Shown: positions 43,857 through 54,550 of the stretch, piece by piece
Layout: each line of letters begins with the position of its first letter
Position numbering within the stretch: position 1 is the first letter of the stretch
Assembly (NCBI GenBank): GCA_017979445.1
Contig: CM030711.1
Coordinates: forward strand, 4,526,001-4,590,000
DNA: 64,000 bases
Origin: Akebia trifoliata
Lineage: Eukaryota > Streptophyta > Magnoliopsida > Ranunculales > Lardizabalaceae
Reading direction: 5' to 3'
Made by a program: the position numbers and the translations under genes
Notes under the pieces: model-generated
What the model was told of the DNA's origin: nothing
Databases searched by the model: none
What the model saw: only the letters and a program-made list of their open reading frames with translations

Positions 43857-45479
43857 GTTCAGTTGATATTTTTATAGATAATAGGTTGTTTTTATTTTAG
43901 AAACAAACCTTTTGCTCTTCTAACGTAAAAGGTGGCCGGCCATTCCTCAAGGCCCAAGAATTCGTTGAACATCTCAACAACAGGATTGCATACCCCCCAT
44001 TTGATCCAAGTAAAGTTTGAAACTTTTTTTTTCTCATTCGATTTTTGAAAATCAGAACCAGAACCAACAAGAACTACAATTGAAAAAATATAATGGTTCC
44101 TGTTCTAAGTACCATAGGAACGAAACTAGAACAGACCCATTGACACCTCTAAATTCTGTCCGTAAAGAATCAATATAAAACTTATGAAGGTAACTTTAGA
44201 TATACCTTTCATTCATCCACTTATTAAGATCAATCATGTTGTTGATGTCATTACGGGTACAACTAATGACAATTTTTTCACTTTCATAGCAACACTTCAC
44301 CAGCAGCATAATCATTAGAAGAGGACAAGTAAGTCACCATTACGCCATTTTTTCGTAGCTAACATGCTTCATTGTAGTGAATTTGTTGCCTCTAATTTCT
44401 CGTACAGGTGATGTATTTGCGAGTGTGGAACAATTAAGTGGCGAAGTCACCATTATGATTTTTCCAAGAAATGATTCATGTTTTACTAGTATTGGTCTAT
44501 GCTCTCTAAATTTTATTTTTGGGACTTAGTACATACGTACTCTTTACATATTCTACTATATAAAGGTACCTTGGGAACCATTGTCACCAATAGCTCAACC
44601 AACAACTCTATAAAATGGCTCAAAGCCCATTTTGAAGCGATGAAAACCTCTAGGTCCTCACAATTAAACCTTTAAGTTATAATACAGGTGATGTTTTATT
44701 CAATTAAGGGAGGAACGAAATGTTGAAACCTCACAAACATTGTTTAATGGCAATGGTAGAACGGCGTGAAATTCGAAATTTGTAATTTGCATTGGCACGT
44801 TACGAATTCATACACCTTTTTACAATATGATCATTCATTCCAGACTTTGAATCCTCAATTGTTTACAATTTATTCAAATTGTAGAAGGATGTACCTCTAC
44901 TCGGATTGTACTCTATGCGACAAGGGTGCCTCCACTTAGTTATTTACCAAGATCACTAGAGGAGTACTAAAGAGCTTCAAGGAGGGGCCCTGATACTTGT
45001 GCTTTGGCCATGCATGCAAAAAAGAAAAGGTTTTAGTCATTCATATATACAACAAGGAGGGAGCGATTAAAGAACTTTGCATTGAAGACTCATTCACAAA
45101 GAAGTTTACAATGAAAACAATAATCAAAGATTTGAGATATGTCCTTATAGTAGAGTTTGCCCATGCTAAAGAGGAAAGACAATAAAATTAAAATTTTAAA
45201 ATTATCTTTAAGACTCATATTGAGATTAAATCTCAACCCTTCTTTATGTGAAAGATAAAGGACATGGGATCCATCATTGTATTTTAATATATAGATTTTT
45301 AAATTGATGAGATGCCTCCCATGATGACTATCAACTTAACTTTGAAATTATTGAAAATGATCTTTGTCCAAGACCAGGTCGACTTGTTCATCCTCGAGAC
45401 GAACTTATTGAATCTCAGGAACTACTCCTGTCAAATTCGACTGTCTTCTCTATGAGTGGAATCTCAACCCCAATGTCCC

Positions 45480-45650
45480 CTCCTTATCATAGTCACTATC
45501 ATCATCATGTTTTTTATTATTGGAATCATCATCACCATCAACATTGTGATCATCATCACTATCATCATCATCATGGTTTTCGTTATTGTTATCATTATCA
45601 CTATAATCATCATAATTATTAGCATAATCATCATCTCTCAATCAAAGATG
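45480..45650. repeat. Imperfect ATC/ATT trinucleotide microsatellite
   Basis: About 170 bp of atc, att and acc triplets. The Asp/Asn-rich frame on one strand and the Ile-rich frame on the other are consequences of the repeat. Confidence 0.85.
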
Positions 45651-45790
45651 ATGAGAATGAAAAATCAAAGATTTTAACTTCATTTTTCATTAGTCTACAA
45701 GTGAAGACCAAGGTCATGTGGAATGTCATATGGTATCTCAAATATTCAACAAAACATGGAGAGGACATTTTGAAATCATAGCACTAGTAT
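45650..45790. repeat. Long fold-back family D, right-end fragment
   Basis: The segment contains cattagtctacaagtgaaga, ccaaggtcatgtggaatgtc, tatctcaaatattcaac and gagaggacattttg. These match the right ends at 32640-32740 and 40700-40850. Confidence 0.45.
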
Positions 45791-46214
45791 AAATGTAAAA
45801 TACATATCTCGAGAATGTTTAATCCAACGGATCAGACTCTTAGGACCCACAATAGATATTGTGGATGGACCCCAAGAGATTTCATAACGTGAATATTATT
45901 GTTTGCATGGTGACTAGTCAAAAGTCAAAACACACACACGTGGACGGTGGTGATTGAATGGGTCCCACAGATGACAGATCATTGACTGGAGAACACGTGG
46001 AGAATTCGGTTTTTAATCAAATTACTCACATTGAGTTATAGAGTACTTTTTGTCTCTAAAGTAGTCGGCTTCTTGAAATTCTTGGACTTTTGGTGATTAT
46101 TTGCGGGGTGGTTGGCAACACGTGGTCTAAGGGCACCCATTAAGATGCGTTTAACACACTTTGGAAATTGAATTTTCTATCAAATACAGCCTTAAAAGAT
46201 TTATTTTATTTTAT

Positions 46215-46400
46215 TTTTTTATACCAAAAATACCCCCAATTGCTTATTTCCAAGGTGCATTCTTGAGATACCCCCTGGTATTTTCGAACTGATGACATAC
46301 TTCCTTGACCTCGATCTTCTCTTATAGAAAAATGAAAAATAACGTAGATACCCTCATCTTCCATCCATTGTTTGAGCTTAGAAAACCTTTGAATTTTACC
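46215..46400. repeat. Long fold-back family D, left-end fragment
   Basis: The segment contains gagataccccctggtatttt, gatgacatacttccttgacc and tcttctcttatagaaaaatg, then gataccctcatctt. A further partial unit lies at about 46470-46560 (cagatacccgtatctttaca and cgacataaatgtcg). Confidence 0.45.
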
Positions 46401-46744
46401 ATTCAAAATCCTTCAAAAATTCTAACTTGTTCATGAGAATTGAAAGAAAGTTGAATCTTAGGTGAATTTTTCAGATACCCGTATCTTTACAAATTGATGC
46501 AAAGCCTCCACTTGTCCTTTCCCAAACTAATAAATAAAACGACATAAATGTCGTTGTCTTTGATCTCAAATTTTAATTCTCTAAGACACGTCATTTTCAA
46601 CTTATTGTTTGTTAGGTGGTGTAGATATTTTTATATTTATTGTTAACCTTATGTGACCCTTGTCCTTAATCTAAGTTTAGGATCGGTAAGGTAATATGCA
46701 AGGAACATAATATAGGCGAAGTTATCTTCAACCTCTAATATAAA

Positions 46745-46905
46745 AGAGTTGTGATTATCTAACTTCTTTTGTATGCTCCCTTCACAAAACCTTAGATCCT
46801 TTTACTTCGAGATACACAAGTAAAAAAAGATATAGTTCTATGAACTACCAGGTCAAGAAGTGTACAAAAAAAAGAGTCAGATTATCATCAGTCTATAAAA
46901 AATTA
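46745..46905. mobile_element. Hairpin MITE, family F copy
   Basis: The left end agagttgtgattatctaact and the right end gagtcagattatcatcagtc are imperfect inverses. The core has aaaccttagatccttttact and gagatacaca. Confidence 0.55.
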
Positions 46906-47544
46906 TAGCTTCCTCTTTAACTTTCAAGATTCTATCTCTTTTAGAAGAAGATAGTATTTTGACAGATTTACCAAAACATGCGTTGAAAATTATGAAATTT
47001 CCATTATAACGAACTATTTGTTTTTAATTTTTTTTATTTATCATTTTCAAAATTAAAATATTTCACTTTTAAAAAAAAAAAAAAATCACTATTTTATATA
47101 TAGGAATTTTTTTTAACAGTTTGCTAAACAAAAGTAATGAAAATATTCATTGCTTTATAAAGTAAGAATTTTTTTTCTCCATTCAAGTAAAATATTTTAA
47201 TTCTTAAAACATTAATTTATTATTTTCAAAATTAAAATGAATAATGCCCTGAAATGAAAAATCAAGGGTTTTAACAAAAAGTTGAAGAGGTCAAATAGGT
47301 TTAAAAAAGTATCATCTTTAAGAGTTTAAAAATGAGAGAAACTTGTAAGCAATAAACTTAGAAAATGATCATTTCACGAATTCTCCTTTGAAAGAGTATG
47401 TAATCTCCAATTTAATTGCTTGAGAAAACCAAAATACTTGATTGAAATCTTAGAAAACTTGAGTGATTTGGCCTATTTGCTTATCCCATTTACATATAGT
47501 GAATGAACCCTTAAGCGTCTCTACAAACAAGTAGATGCATCTGT

Positions 47545-47672
47545 CGGCGTTACACGTGCCTTGGGACTAGTCCTTGGATAAGACCATGTTCTATGGACTG
47601 GGCAAAGCTCATATACGGGCTCGATCCACTGTCTATAGGGATATCCGGTTATAAAAATAAAAAATAATAATT
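47545..47672 (+). repeat. SINE-like family 2, 5'-truncated copy
   Basis: The copy begins at cgttacacgtgccttgggac. It continues with tccttggataagaccatg and ctatggactggg, and ends atatccggttataaaaataa. It lacks the head with the B-box. 5' truncation is normal for retroposed SINEs. Confidence 0.45.
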
Positions 47673-48048
47673 ACATCCATCCATGGTCAAAATGTGTATC
47701 CATTCATAAAAATCAAAAGGTGTGACCATTCATGCATGGCACAAATAGTTATGTTGATTTATATTTAAAAAATCTCAACTAGTCTCAATAATTTTAGAGG
47801 ATTAAAGAGATATCTCGAGGAATTCAATCCATGGAATAAACCTAGAGTGGATTGGCCCAAATATTTCACTACATGAATATCATTAGTAACATGGTGAGTC
47901 AAAAAGCACCCAAGAAACATGATGAGTGGGCCCAGAGATTTCACAATGTGGTACTCTCATTGACTCAAGAGTTGTTTTTGTCTCTAAAAGTTGTCGAGCT
48001 CTTGAATTTAAGCCCAAGATTCGTTTTAAAGATAATAACATGAGTCAT

Positions 48049-48190
48049 CCTAGAGTGATTGCGTAGGACACGACGTTCGATATTGAGCTGACATGAAGGT
48101 GTCCATAAAATTATAGATGTTTTTCCTAAAAATACAAGTGAAAAGTATATAGGGTTTGAGAGCGGATCATCTGTAGCTCTTGATCTACAG
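48049..48190. mobile_element. Hairpin MITE family E, left-arm copy
   Basis: The copy reads gagtgattgcgtaggacacg, cgttcgatattgagctgaca and gaaggtgt, then a core aattatagatgtttttcc. The arm matches 53136-53253, but the opposite arm is diverged. Confidence 0.45.
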
Positions 48191-48364
48191 TGCATAGAAC
48201 ATTACATTAAAGGAAAATAACAACACAGCCCTCTTGGATTCATGGTTTAAATCATTTTTGAAAAAAAAAAAATTTATCAAAAAAAAAACTTTTTTTTTTT
48301 TTTTTGCCTTAATCAAGTGTTTGAAAATGGACGGTCAGTGTATCCCTATATTTAAAAGATTGGA

Positions 48365-48511
48365 TGCAATCATCTTGATGACGTGGCACACCCTCAAACA
48401 TTGATATGGGCTACAGCAGATTCATGCTACAGAGGATCTACTCCCCTAGGGTTCCATGCACACCTCCATGTCAGCTCAATGTCGAATAAAGTGTCATGCA
48501 CAATCACTTTT
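48365..48511. mobile_element. Hairpin MITE family E copy 2
   Basis: The right arm reads acacctccatgtcagctcaa, tgtcgaataaagtgtcatgc and acaatcact, the inverse of the family E terminus. The left arm (gacgtggcacaccctcaaac) is diverged. Confidence 0.45.
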
Positions 48512-48899
48512 AATCTCTTCCTAGTAACAAAATTCAGATTTAATAAATATTCAATGTTGGCTCCATTCAATAAATACAAGAAAGTTTCTTTAAAAAAATA
48601 TTTTTAAAAATTGGTAAAATTTCTTAGAATATACAAATGATATTTATAGATTTCTTATCAAAATCCATCATCTTTAACCTTCCTACGAATCCTATCTTGT
48701 TCTTGAGATTTGAATTTGAAGAAAATAAAATTTTGAGAGTAGAAGGTAAAAATATTATCATATTCCATAATTAATGGATGATCAATTAATTTGTTCAGAA
48801 AATTTTACAAGCTTTTTAAAAACATTGAAGAATTTTGCAACCATGATTCTAAATCATTCTCCTCTATTCTTTATCGAATTCCAAGTCCTTTTGTTTTAA

Positions 48900-49360
48900 T
48901 GAATATTTGACATTTTACCTTGGCCTCGGTCTTCTCTTATAGATTAATGAAAAATGACATACATGTCCTCAGTTTTATCCTCTAATCAAAAAATCATTAT
49001 CTTTTCTTTTAAAAAGAAAAAAAAAATCAAGGGTTTCGGTTGCTTGGTCCCCTCATTGGGACTTAAATGTGAAAGGACTTGTAGATAATACTTCTTCGTT
49101 TTACTATATTTAAGTCAAGGACGGCACCTCTCTACTTCCAAATACAATAATTCGATGGTCTTTTGGTGAAATATGATTGTTGACTCTTAAGTTTGAGTGC
49201 TTTAAAGATACCTCCTCCTATTTTTGGTAAATATTTCAGATGCCCCTATATTTAGTTTCAAATTGATGGCTTACCCTCCTCTTAACCTTTTCTACCATAA
49301 ATGATCTAAAAGAAAATGACATAAATGCCTTTGTATTAAACTTCTAGAAAAAAAAATCCT
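48900..49360. repeat. Long fold-back family D, two left-end fragments
   Basis: At about 48908-48985 lie ttaccttggcctcggtcttc and gattaatgaaaaatgacata. At about 49195-49340 lie gatacctcctcctatttttg, gtaaatatttcagatgcccc and gaaaatgacataaatgcc. A right end of the same family lies at 50655-50760, so the second fragment may be one long copy interrupted by other insertions. Confidence 0.4.
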
Positions 49361-50474
49361 ACTATTTTTTTCTCTCCAAAATAAACTTTTAATTCGCACA
49401 CTAATAATTACTATTTTCAAAAATAAAATGGATGATGCACCAATTACACAATTTTCAATATATGAGATTCAACTATTTATCTAGATTTAATTATTTATTA
49501 AATATATTATATTTTAAAAAAATTATTTATTTATAAAATATGATGGATTAGAAAATGTTTACTCACAACATGATTTTCTATTTAATCATCAAAAACTATG
49601 AAAACTCAATTGGTTCTGACGAGTTTTATTAACTCATCCAATATTTCTTAAAATATCAAAAAAATCATATGAGGCCTATTACGTATCAATGTGAATGATG
49701 ATTCACATAGTAAGTGTTGCTCGCTCGAAACGATAATACCAAGATGACTCGACAATGACAAGTCACCTCACATACTCATGTAGTCAATTTCAAAACATTT
49801 ATAGGTTTGAACTATCAAAAATCTAGAGTCAACAATTCCAGCCACACTAGACAAGAAATAATATATATATGGTCGGTGGTCCTTACTCCATTAATCCAAA
49901 CCCTCCCATTCCCAACAAATAATATACAGATCACAGTCCATCTTGGCGACAATAATTCTAATTTTCCCACGGTACCATCACTGTCTCTCACATTCGCAAA
50001 AACAAACCTACCCATCCTTGTTACTGCTGGCTATTGTTGGTGGTCATGATCGTGGTGGGGTTATGATCTTAAAAATCATCTGAGATCGAGATAATGAGTT
50101 ATCTCGAAACCATTCACGATTGAATAGGATTTTCAATGTGAATTGTCCATCACGCCGACTTATTGAATGAGTCAATAAAACTTAATTAAGTCAATCAGTT
50201 TAGTTTTGTATTATATCGATAAAAATAATCATTCAATTATTTATTATCTACTAAGCAACAAAAAAAAAAAAAATTATTATCTATTTGCAATTATGATTGT
50301 GTGATTAAGCATCTTCTTGTCTAACCTTCAAAATTAAAGAAAGATAAGATTTTTTAAAGTAGAAAATGATGGGATTTTTTAGAAGAAAAAAATTAGTAAG
50401 GGTTTTTAATTGCATGGCTAAAAATGAGAAAATTTAGGTTATTTTATATTAGTATAAAGTGTAATGATTTTTTG

Positions 50475-50672
50475 ATGCCCCCTTCTGACACACGCCCCCC
50501 TACACCCTCATCACAAAATCATAGATCATTTGCATCGAGATACACATAATCATAAATATTTTTCTTATATATCCCGAGGCAAATGATCTACAGTTCTGTG
50601 ATGGAGGCGTAAAGGGATGTGTGTCAGAGAGGGGTATCATATTATCATGACTCTAGCATAAAAAACAAGAAC
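50475..50672. mobile_element. Hairpin MITE, family F, complete
   Basis: The left arm carries ttctgacacacgcccccct, cacaaaatcatagatcattt and cgagatacac. The right arm carries tcccgaggcaaatgatctac, agttctgtgatggaggcg, gtgtgtcagagagggg and atcatgactct. The arms are imperfect inverses along about 80 bp. The half copy at 28155-28245 matches the left arm. Confidence 0.65.
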
Positions 50673-50760
50673 AAGGTCAAAAGGGGGCATGTCATCAATT
50701 TGAATACAGTAGGGTATCTTAGATATTCAATGGAAAGTAATATAGTATTCAAATCACCCA
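50655..50760. repeat. Long fold-back family D, right-end fragment
   Basis: The fragment contains gaacaaggtcaaaagggggc, atgtcatcaatttgaataca and gtagggtatcttagatattc. These match the right ends of the other family D copies. Confidence 0.45.
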
Positions 50761-50929
50761 AAATTGATTGAGAAACGTTTTCCTTACTTACTTAGTAAGA
50801 TTCTTAGCCTTATTTCGAGTCGTTTCACTCAAATGGAATACCACATTGCAATCCAACCTCATAGCTCTCTAGATTTCATGGAAAAACTCAGATTGAAAAA
50901 AGAGCTTATCCAAAGTTTGGAAATTGGGT

Positions 50930-51115
50930 GGCTATTGAACTTCCACCAACTCCCAAATTTAAAATTAGAATTTAATGGTGAAAAATATTTTTTTTCAAAG
51001 TTCATAAAATTTTTTACTCTACAACCTGTGGGATCAAATCATGTTTCTGGATGCCACAACGTGAGATCAACGACCCTTAGAAAGGGTGGAATCCTTACCA
51101 ACTTAGGAAGGCTAG
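50930..51115 (-). repeat. Dispersed repeat family G, copy 3, inverted
   Basis: Read on the minus strand the segment gives the same order as copies 1 and 2: cgttgtggcatccagaaaca, catgattt, ttgtagagtaaaaaatttt and aattttaaatttgggagtt. It lies about 230 bp upstream of the TRM coding start. Confidence 0.5.
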
Positions 51116-51200
51116 TTGGACTCAAATTGAAAAGAGGGGCCAAACAAGGACAAAGGGGGAGCTGGGGGCAACACCCACTCCTCTTGTTCCTCTCATTGGG

Positions 51201-51261
51201 TACCGAGTTAACTCGGGAGAGTTAATTCGGCATCTGTGTGTATACCGAGTTCTAAAACCAT
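51201..51261. mobile_element. hAT MITE family A, end fragment near the TRM start
   Basis: The fragment carries taccgagttaactcgggaga and the terminal ataccgagttctaaaaccat. These are two blocks from the right half of the family A element as seen at 39360-39410. The left half is absent. It lies about 80-140 bp upstream of the TRM start codon, so it may form part of the promoter. Confidence 0.6.
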
Positions 51262-51342
51262 AATCATGAGTTGGGGTTCTTATAACTTAAATTCTAAGGA
51301 CCACAACACAATTCTCACTCCATTGTTCTCTTTTGATTACAC

Positions 51343-54176
51343 ATGAAGCTCTCTTCCTCCTCCACTCTTTGCTTAGATGGGAATTTAACTAATTCCCATA
51401 ATTCAAACTCCACTAATGGGTGTCTCTCTGCTATCTTACGTCGTTTCGTCTGCAATGGTAGTTCCCCTACATATCCATCTACTACTTTTAACAAAGAAAC
51501 CAATCTTTTGGAATCTCAACATCATGATCAGAACTCATCAAATATTGGAGAGAAGATTGATGATGAAGCACCATCAGCAACAAGTCCTGGGATAGTGGCA
51601 AGGCTTATGGGATTGGAAACAATGCCAGACTTAAAGTTGGTTCCTACAACAAGAAGTATTTCAAATTCAATTGGTCGAAGCAAGTCTGTTAACTCAATCA
51701 ATAATTATTGGTCTGAATTTGATCCAACACAAGTGAGACAACAATGGGTTAGGACTTGTACGTCTTTTCGAGAAATGGGTAGTCGAGAATTCTCACTTTC
51801 TAGCTTTGAAAATGGAGATGAAGATCAAGAATTTGAAGCAAAAGTGAGGATGAAACAGGAGAAAACAGAGAGAAGAGAGAAAGTGATAGAAAAGAATAAG
51901 AATGAAGATCAAATGTGTAGAAAGATAATTTCTACCGAAACAAACAAGCGAGGGAAGATGATTACTAATGGGTCGTGTCGAAAAATTGGAGAAATTAAGG
52001 TTTTGGGTTCAGTTTCTCCACAAAAGAAGGATGTTTGTAGAAAAACCAATGTGGCCTTGAAGGCAAAATCTTCCTCAAAGCCTAGAAACCACAAGGAAGT
52101 TACTGATGTAGCGAAATTGGAGAAGAAGAAGAAAATGAGGCGATCTTCGCTTATGAAAGTTGAACCCAAATGTAGCTTCGAAAATTCAAGCTCGGTATCT
52201 GTTCTTGATCTGAGTGATTCTCTCATTGAAGCCAAAACTCTTTTTTCAGGTTTGTTTTCAGATTGTTAATCCTAATCATGGTTTTAAATCTCGTGGAGAC
52301 GACTCATCCGAGTTGTCTCAGTATCGTTCACCAACAAGACCAGTTGACAAGTCGTGTCAAAGACATGTTTTGTTCTAATTCTAAAGCAATTTTTTAAATC
52401 GCATCCGAGTCGACAACTTAAATAAATCGGATATCTCATTTGAGACGACTCGGACTCGTTCATGGATGAGACGAGACGTCAAAACAAGTTTTAAAACCAT
52501 GATCCTCATTCGTTAGGGGTATGTATTGTTGATCTAGGTGATTCTCTCATTGAAGCCCAAACTTTCTTATTGGGTTTTCTATTTTACCAAATTGGGTCGA
52601 AGAGTGAAATCGTAATTATGTATCAGTTGGTGTTTAATCCTAATTCGTTAGGGGTATTTATTCTTAATCTGCTTTATTCCCTTGTTCAAGCCCAAACTCA
52701 TTTCTCATTTTGCTTTCAGATTTGAGTTAGAAACGGAAAAAATCGTACTTTTGCATTAGTAGGTTACTAATCCTATTTCGCTTAAGGGTATTCTTCTTAA
52801 TCTAGGTGATTCTCACATTGAAGTCAAAACTCATTTTTCAAGTTTGCTTTCAATTGAGGTAAAACTATACTTTTACGTTAGGTTACTAAGTGTGTATTTG
52901 GTAACTCTTCTAAAGTCTAAATGGAGGTAGTCTATCTTTAAAATTCAAGCTTCAGAAGCTTTATTTCCATTTGTTTCTTTCAGACTTTAGAACTGAAGTT
53001 CAGAAATTTTGAGCCAGCGATGGGAGAATTGTTGGATGAAACTTCTAAAGTCTGATTTCTAGCTTCAAGACTTCAGACTTGAGAAGTGTTACCAAACATA
53101 TTAGTTATGTATATTTATTCCTTGGAAAATCATAAAGTGACTTCCTACAACATTGAGCTGACATGGAGTTGTGCTCAGAATCATAAGCATTCATGGTTCT
53201 AAGCACACCTCCATGTTAGCTCAGTGTCGAATGCAATGTCATGCGCAGTCACTCTAACATTGTTCTTATTCTTAATCCTGGTGATTCCCTCATTGAAGCC
53301 GAAACTCATTACCTCAAGTTTGTTGTCAAATTGAGGTAAAATCATACTTTTGCAATAATAGGTCATTAATCCTAATTAATGTATTTATTCTTAATCTTGG
53401 TGATTCTCTTGTTGAAGCTGAAATTTGTTTTCAAATTGATTCAAAGGGTAAAATTGTACTTTTTTATTGGTAGGTCGATAATCTTAATTCATTAGGAGTA
53501 TCTATTGCTGTAGTGACCTCAAAATTGTACCCTATATCGCACATCCTATCGTGAAAGTGTGTAGGAAAAACATTTTATTTTATTTCCAACCTCTTGATCA
53601 TGTGAAACTAGTATGGATCCAAGGACATATTTCAATCTTTAGAAAACCAAGTAAATCTCTTTATCATGTTTGCATCTTCGATCTCGTTTATTTCTTTTCT
53701 TCAATTATTACTTGGTTACTTTTGCGATTATTGTGAAATTTCAGAATTGTGTTCTAATTTCATTATTTCTTGAAAATGTTTTAGCAAAAGAAGATTCAAT
53801 AACGAGGCGTAATTCAAATTCAAGAAGGAAATTATCACCAAATCTCGTGAAATCCGACTACCCATCTCCAAATTTTATCCGTGTTTCAATCTCTGCGAAG
53901 CAAAAGCCAAGATCAAGCAATGGGAAATGCATCAAATCAACTAAAAGGGATTGCTACACACGACGAGACTGCATGAAAATTTGGACAGATGTCTGCAAGT
54001 TGACACAAGAAGACATGAAAAAATCAAATTGGATGACAAGAGAAAGGTGGAAGTTAGAAGATTTGGAAGGGATTTTGATTGAATTTGGGCTACAAATTTT
54101 TGATCAACTTGTACACGAGGTGGTAAATGAACTTGCTGAATTTCAAATGGAGAATTTTGCATTTGTAGAGGGTTGA
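51343..54176 (+). CDS. TRM: TRM/LONGIFOLIA-type protein with VARLMGL motif
   Basis: TRM (TON1-recruiting motif) proteins bring the TON1-TRM-PP2A complex to cortical microtubules and control division plane and organ shape. Two exons join in frame: 51343-52249 ends TCA G|gtttg, and 53785-54176 begins after ttttag. The junction codon is GCA, and the product is 432 residues. The hallmark SPGIVARLMGLETMP lies at residues 81-95. The rest of exon 1 is Ser/Lys-rich and disordered, with SIGRSKSVNS and basic runs, as in the family. The C-terminus (LEDLEGILIEFGLQIFDQL, VHEVVNEL) resembles the last helix of DUF4378. The protein is much shorter than LONGIFOLIA (about 900-1000 residues), closer to the small TRM clades. 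The acceptor 53784 is the only one that restores the frame near this site. The 1535-bp intron holds repeats copied from the exon end and three MITEs. Confidence 0.8.
52277..52501. mobile_element. hAT-type MITE, family A copy 3, in the TRM intron
   Basis: The ends catggttttaaatctcg and aagttttaaaaccatg are inverted repeats. The flanks atcctaat (52269-52276) and atcctcat (52502-52509) match at 7 of 8 positions. The element lies 27 bp downstream of the TRM exon 1 donor. The interior has gagacgactc and gagacgagacgtc motifs typical of the family. Its length is 225 bp. Confidence 0.85.
53136..53253. mobile_element. Hairpin MITE family E copy 3, in the TRM intron
   Basis: The left arm has aagtgacttcctacaacatt and gagctgacatggag. 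The right arm has ctccatgttagctcagtgtc and gcgcagtcact. The centre has agaatcataagcattcatgg. The arms are imperfect inverses, and the whole can fold into one hairpin. Confidence 0.65.
53507..53571. mobile_element. Hairpin MITE family B copy 4, left fragment, in the TRM intron
   Basis: The fragment reads gctgtagtgacctcaaaatt, gtaccctatatcgcacatcc and cgtgaaagtgtgtagg, the left arm of the family B element at 31644-31820. The right arm is missing. Confidence 0.6.
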
Positions 54177-54294
54177 CATAGCTCTAAAAATTGCATCTTA
54201 ATTCAGACACGACTGTATTTTGTAAGATGTTTTTATTTAGACATACTGCCCCACTAGAGTTACTTATCTATTAATAAATATAATTGGAATCCCA

Positions 54295-54550
54295 AGGGGG
54301 TGCTCAATGGCAATTTCGAATCCAATAAGTGGTGAGAGTCCTTAGGTCGTGTTCGATAATATCCAATATGAGCAATATTTCCTTGAGGCCACCCGTGAGG
54401 GCGTTCCCTCTCTTACTTGGTGTGTGTGTGATGTGCGGACATTGCACGTGCCCGGGGGAGGGTCCCATATGCCTTGGTTCTAGCCCTGGCTCATCCTGTC
54501 CACCCAGTCGGACGTAAATCTGGACACCCCATTATAAAATAAATAGATAA
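54295..54550 (+). repeat. SINE-like family 2, third copy, downstream of TRM
   Basis: The copy starts at about gggtgctcaatggcaatttc and continues with ccttaggtcgtgttcgataa, cttacttggtgtgtgtgtga and gacattgcacgtgcccggg. It ends ggacaccccattataaaata. Compared with 36555-36777 it carries an additional segment (ctggctcatcctgtccaccc). It lies about 120 bp after the TRM stop. Confidence 0.5.

Larger units (their letters stand above)
43291..48048. other. Repeat-rich intergenic DNA, no gene recognised
   Basis: About 44150-45480 is featureless, with small open frames (44997-45185) of no known family. The annotated contents are a SINE-like copy, an ATC/ATT microsatellite, family D ends, a family F hairpin and a SINE-like family 2 fragment. 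The remainder is AT-rich with long A/T tracts (47071-47086). Confidence 0.4.
48512..51342. other. Repeat-rich intergenic DNA upstream of the TRM gene
   Basis: The stretch contains family D ends (48900-49010, 49195-49360, 50655-50760), a full family F hairpin, a family G repeat and a family A fragment, listed separately. The open frame at 50764-51225 runs through family G sequence and is not supported as a gene. The last 80 bp should hold the TRM promoter; a weak ttataact lies near 51280. Confidence 0.4.
52186..53500 (+). repeat. Tandem copies of the TRM exon 1 end within its intron
   Basis: The end of exon 1 (gtgattctctcattgaagcc, then aaaactc and tttttcaggtttg) recurs in degenerate form about five more times in the intron. 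The gtgattct...gaagcc blocks lie near 52540, 52660, 52810, 53282 and 53400. Each is followed by a short tail and a taatcctaa...ttaggggtatttattctta spacer. The unit is about 115-135 bp. A family A MITE (52277-52501) splits the first spacer, and an unrelated stretch with a family E hairpin lies between the third and fourth intron copies. Confidence 0.75.

Noticed and set aside
45450..45677. Asp/Asn-rich and Ile-rich open frames on opposite strands
   Set aside because: Both are readings of one imperfect ATC/ATT microsatellite and have no start context or family features.
50764..51225. 153-codon open frame upstream of TRM
   Set aside because: It crosses an inverted repeat G copy and a MITE fragment and shows no domain or conserved motif.
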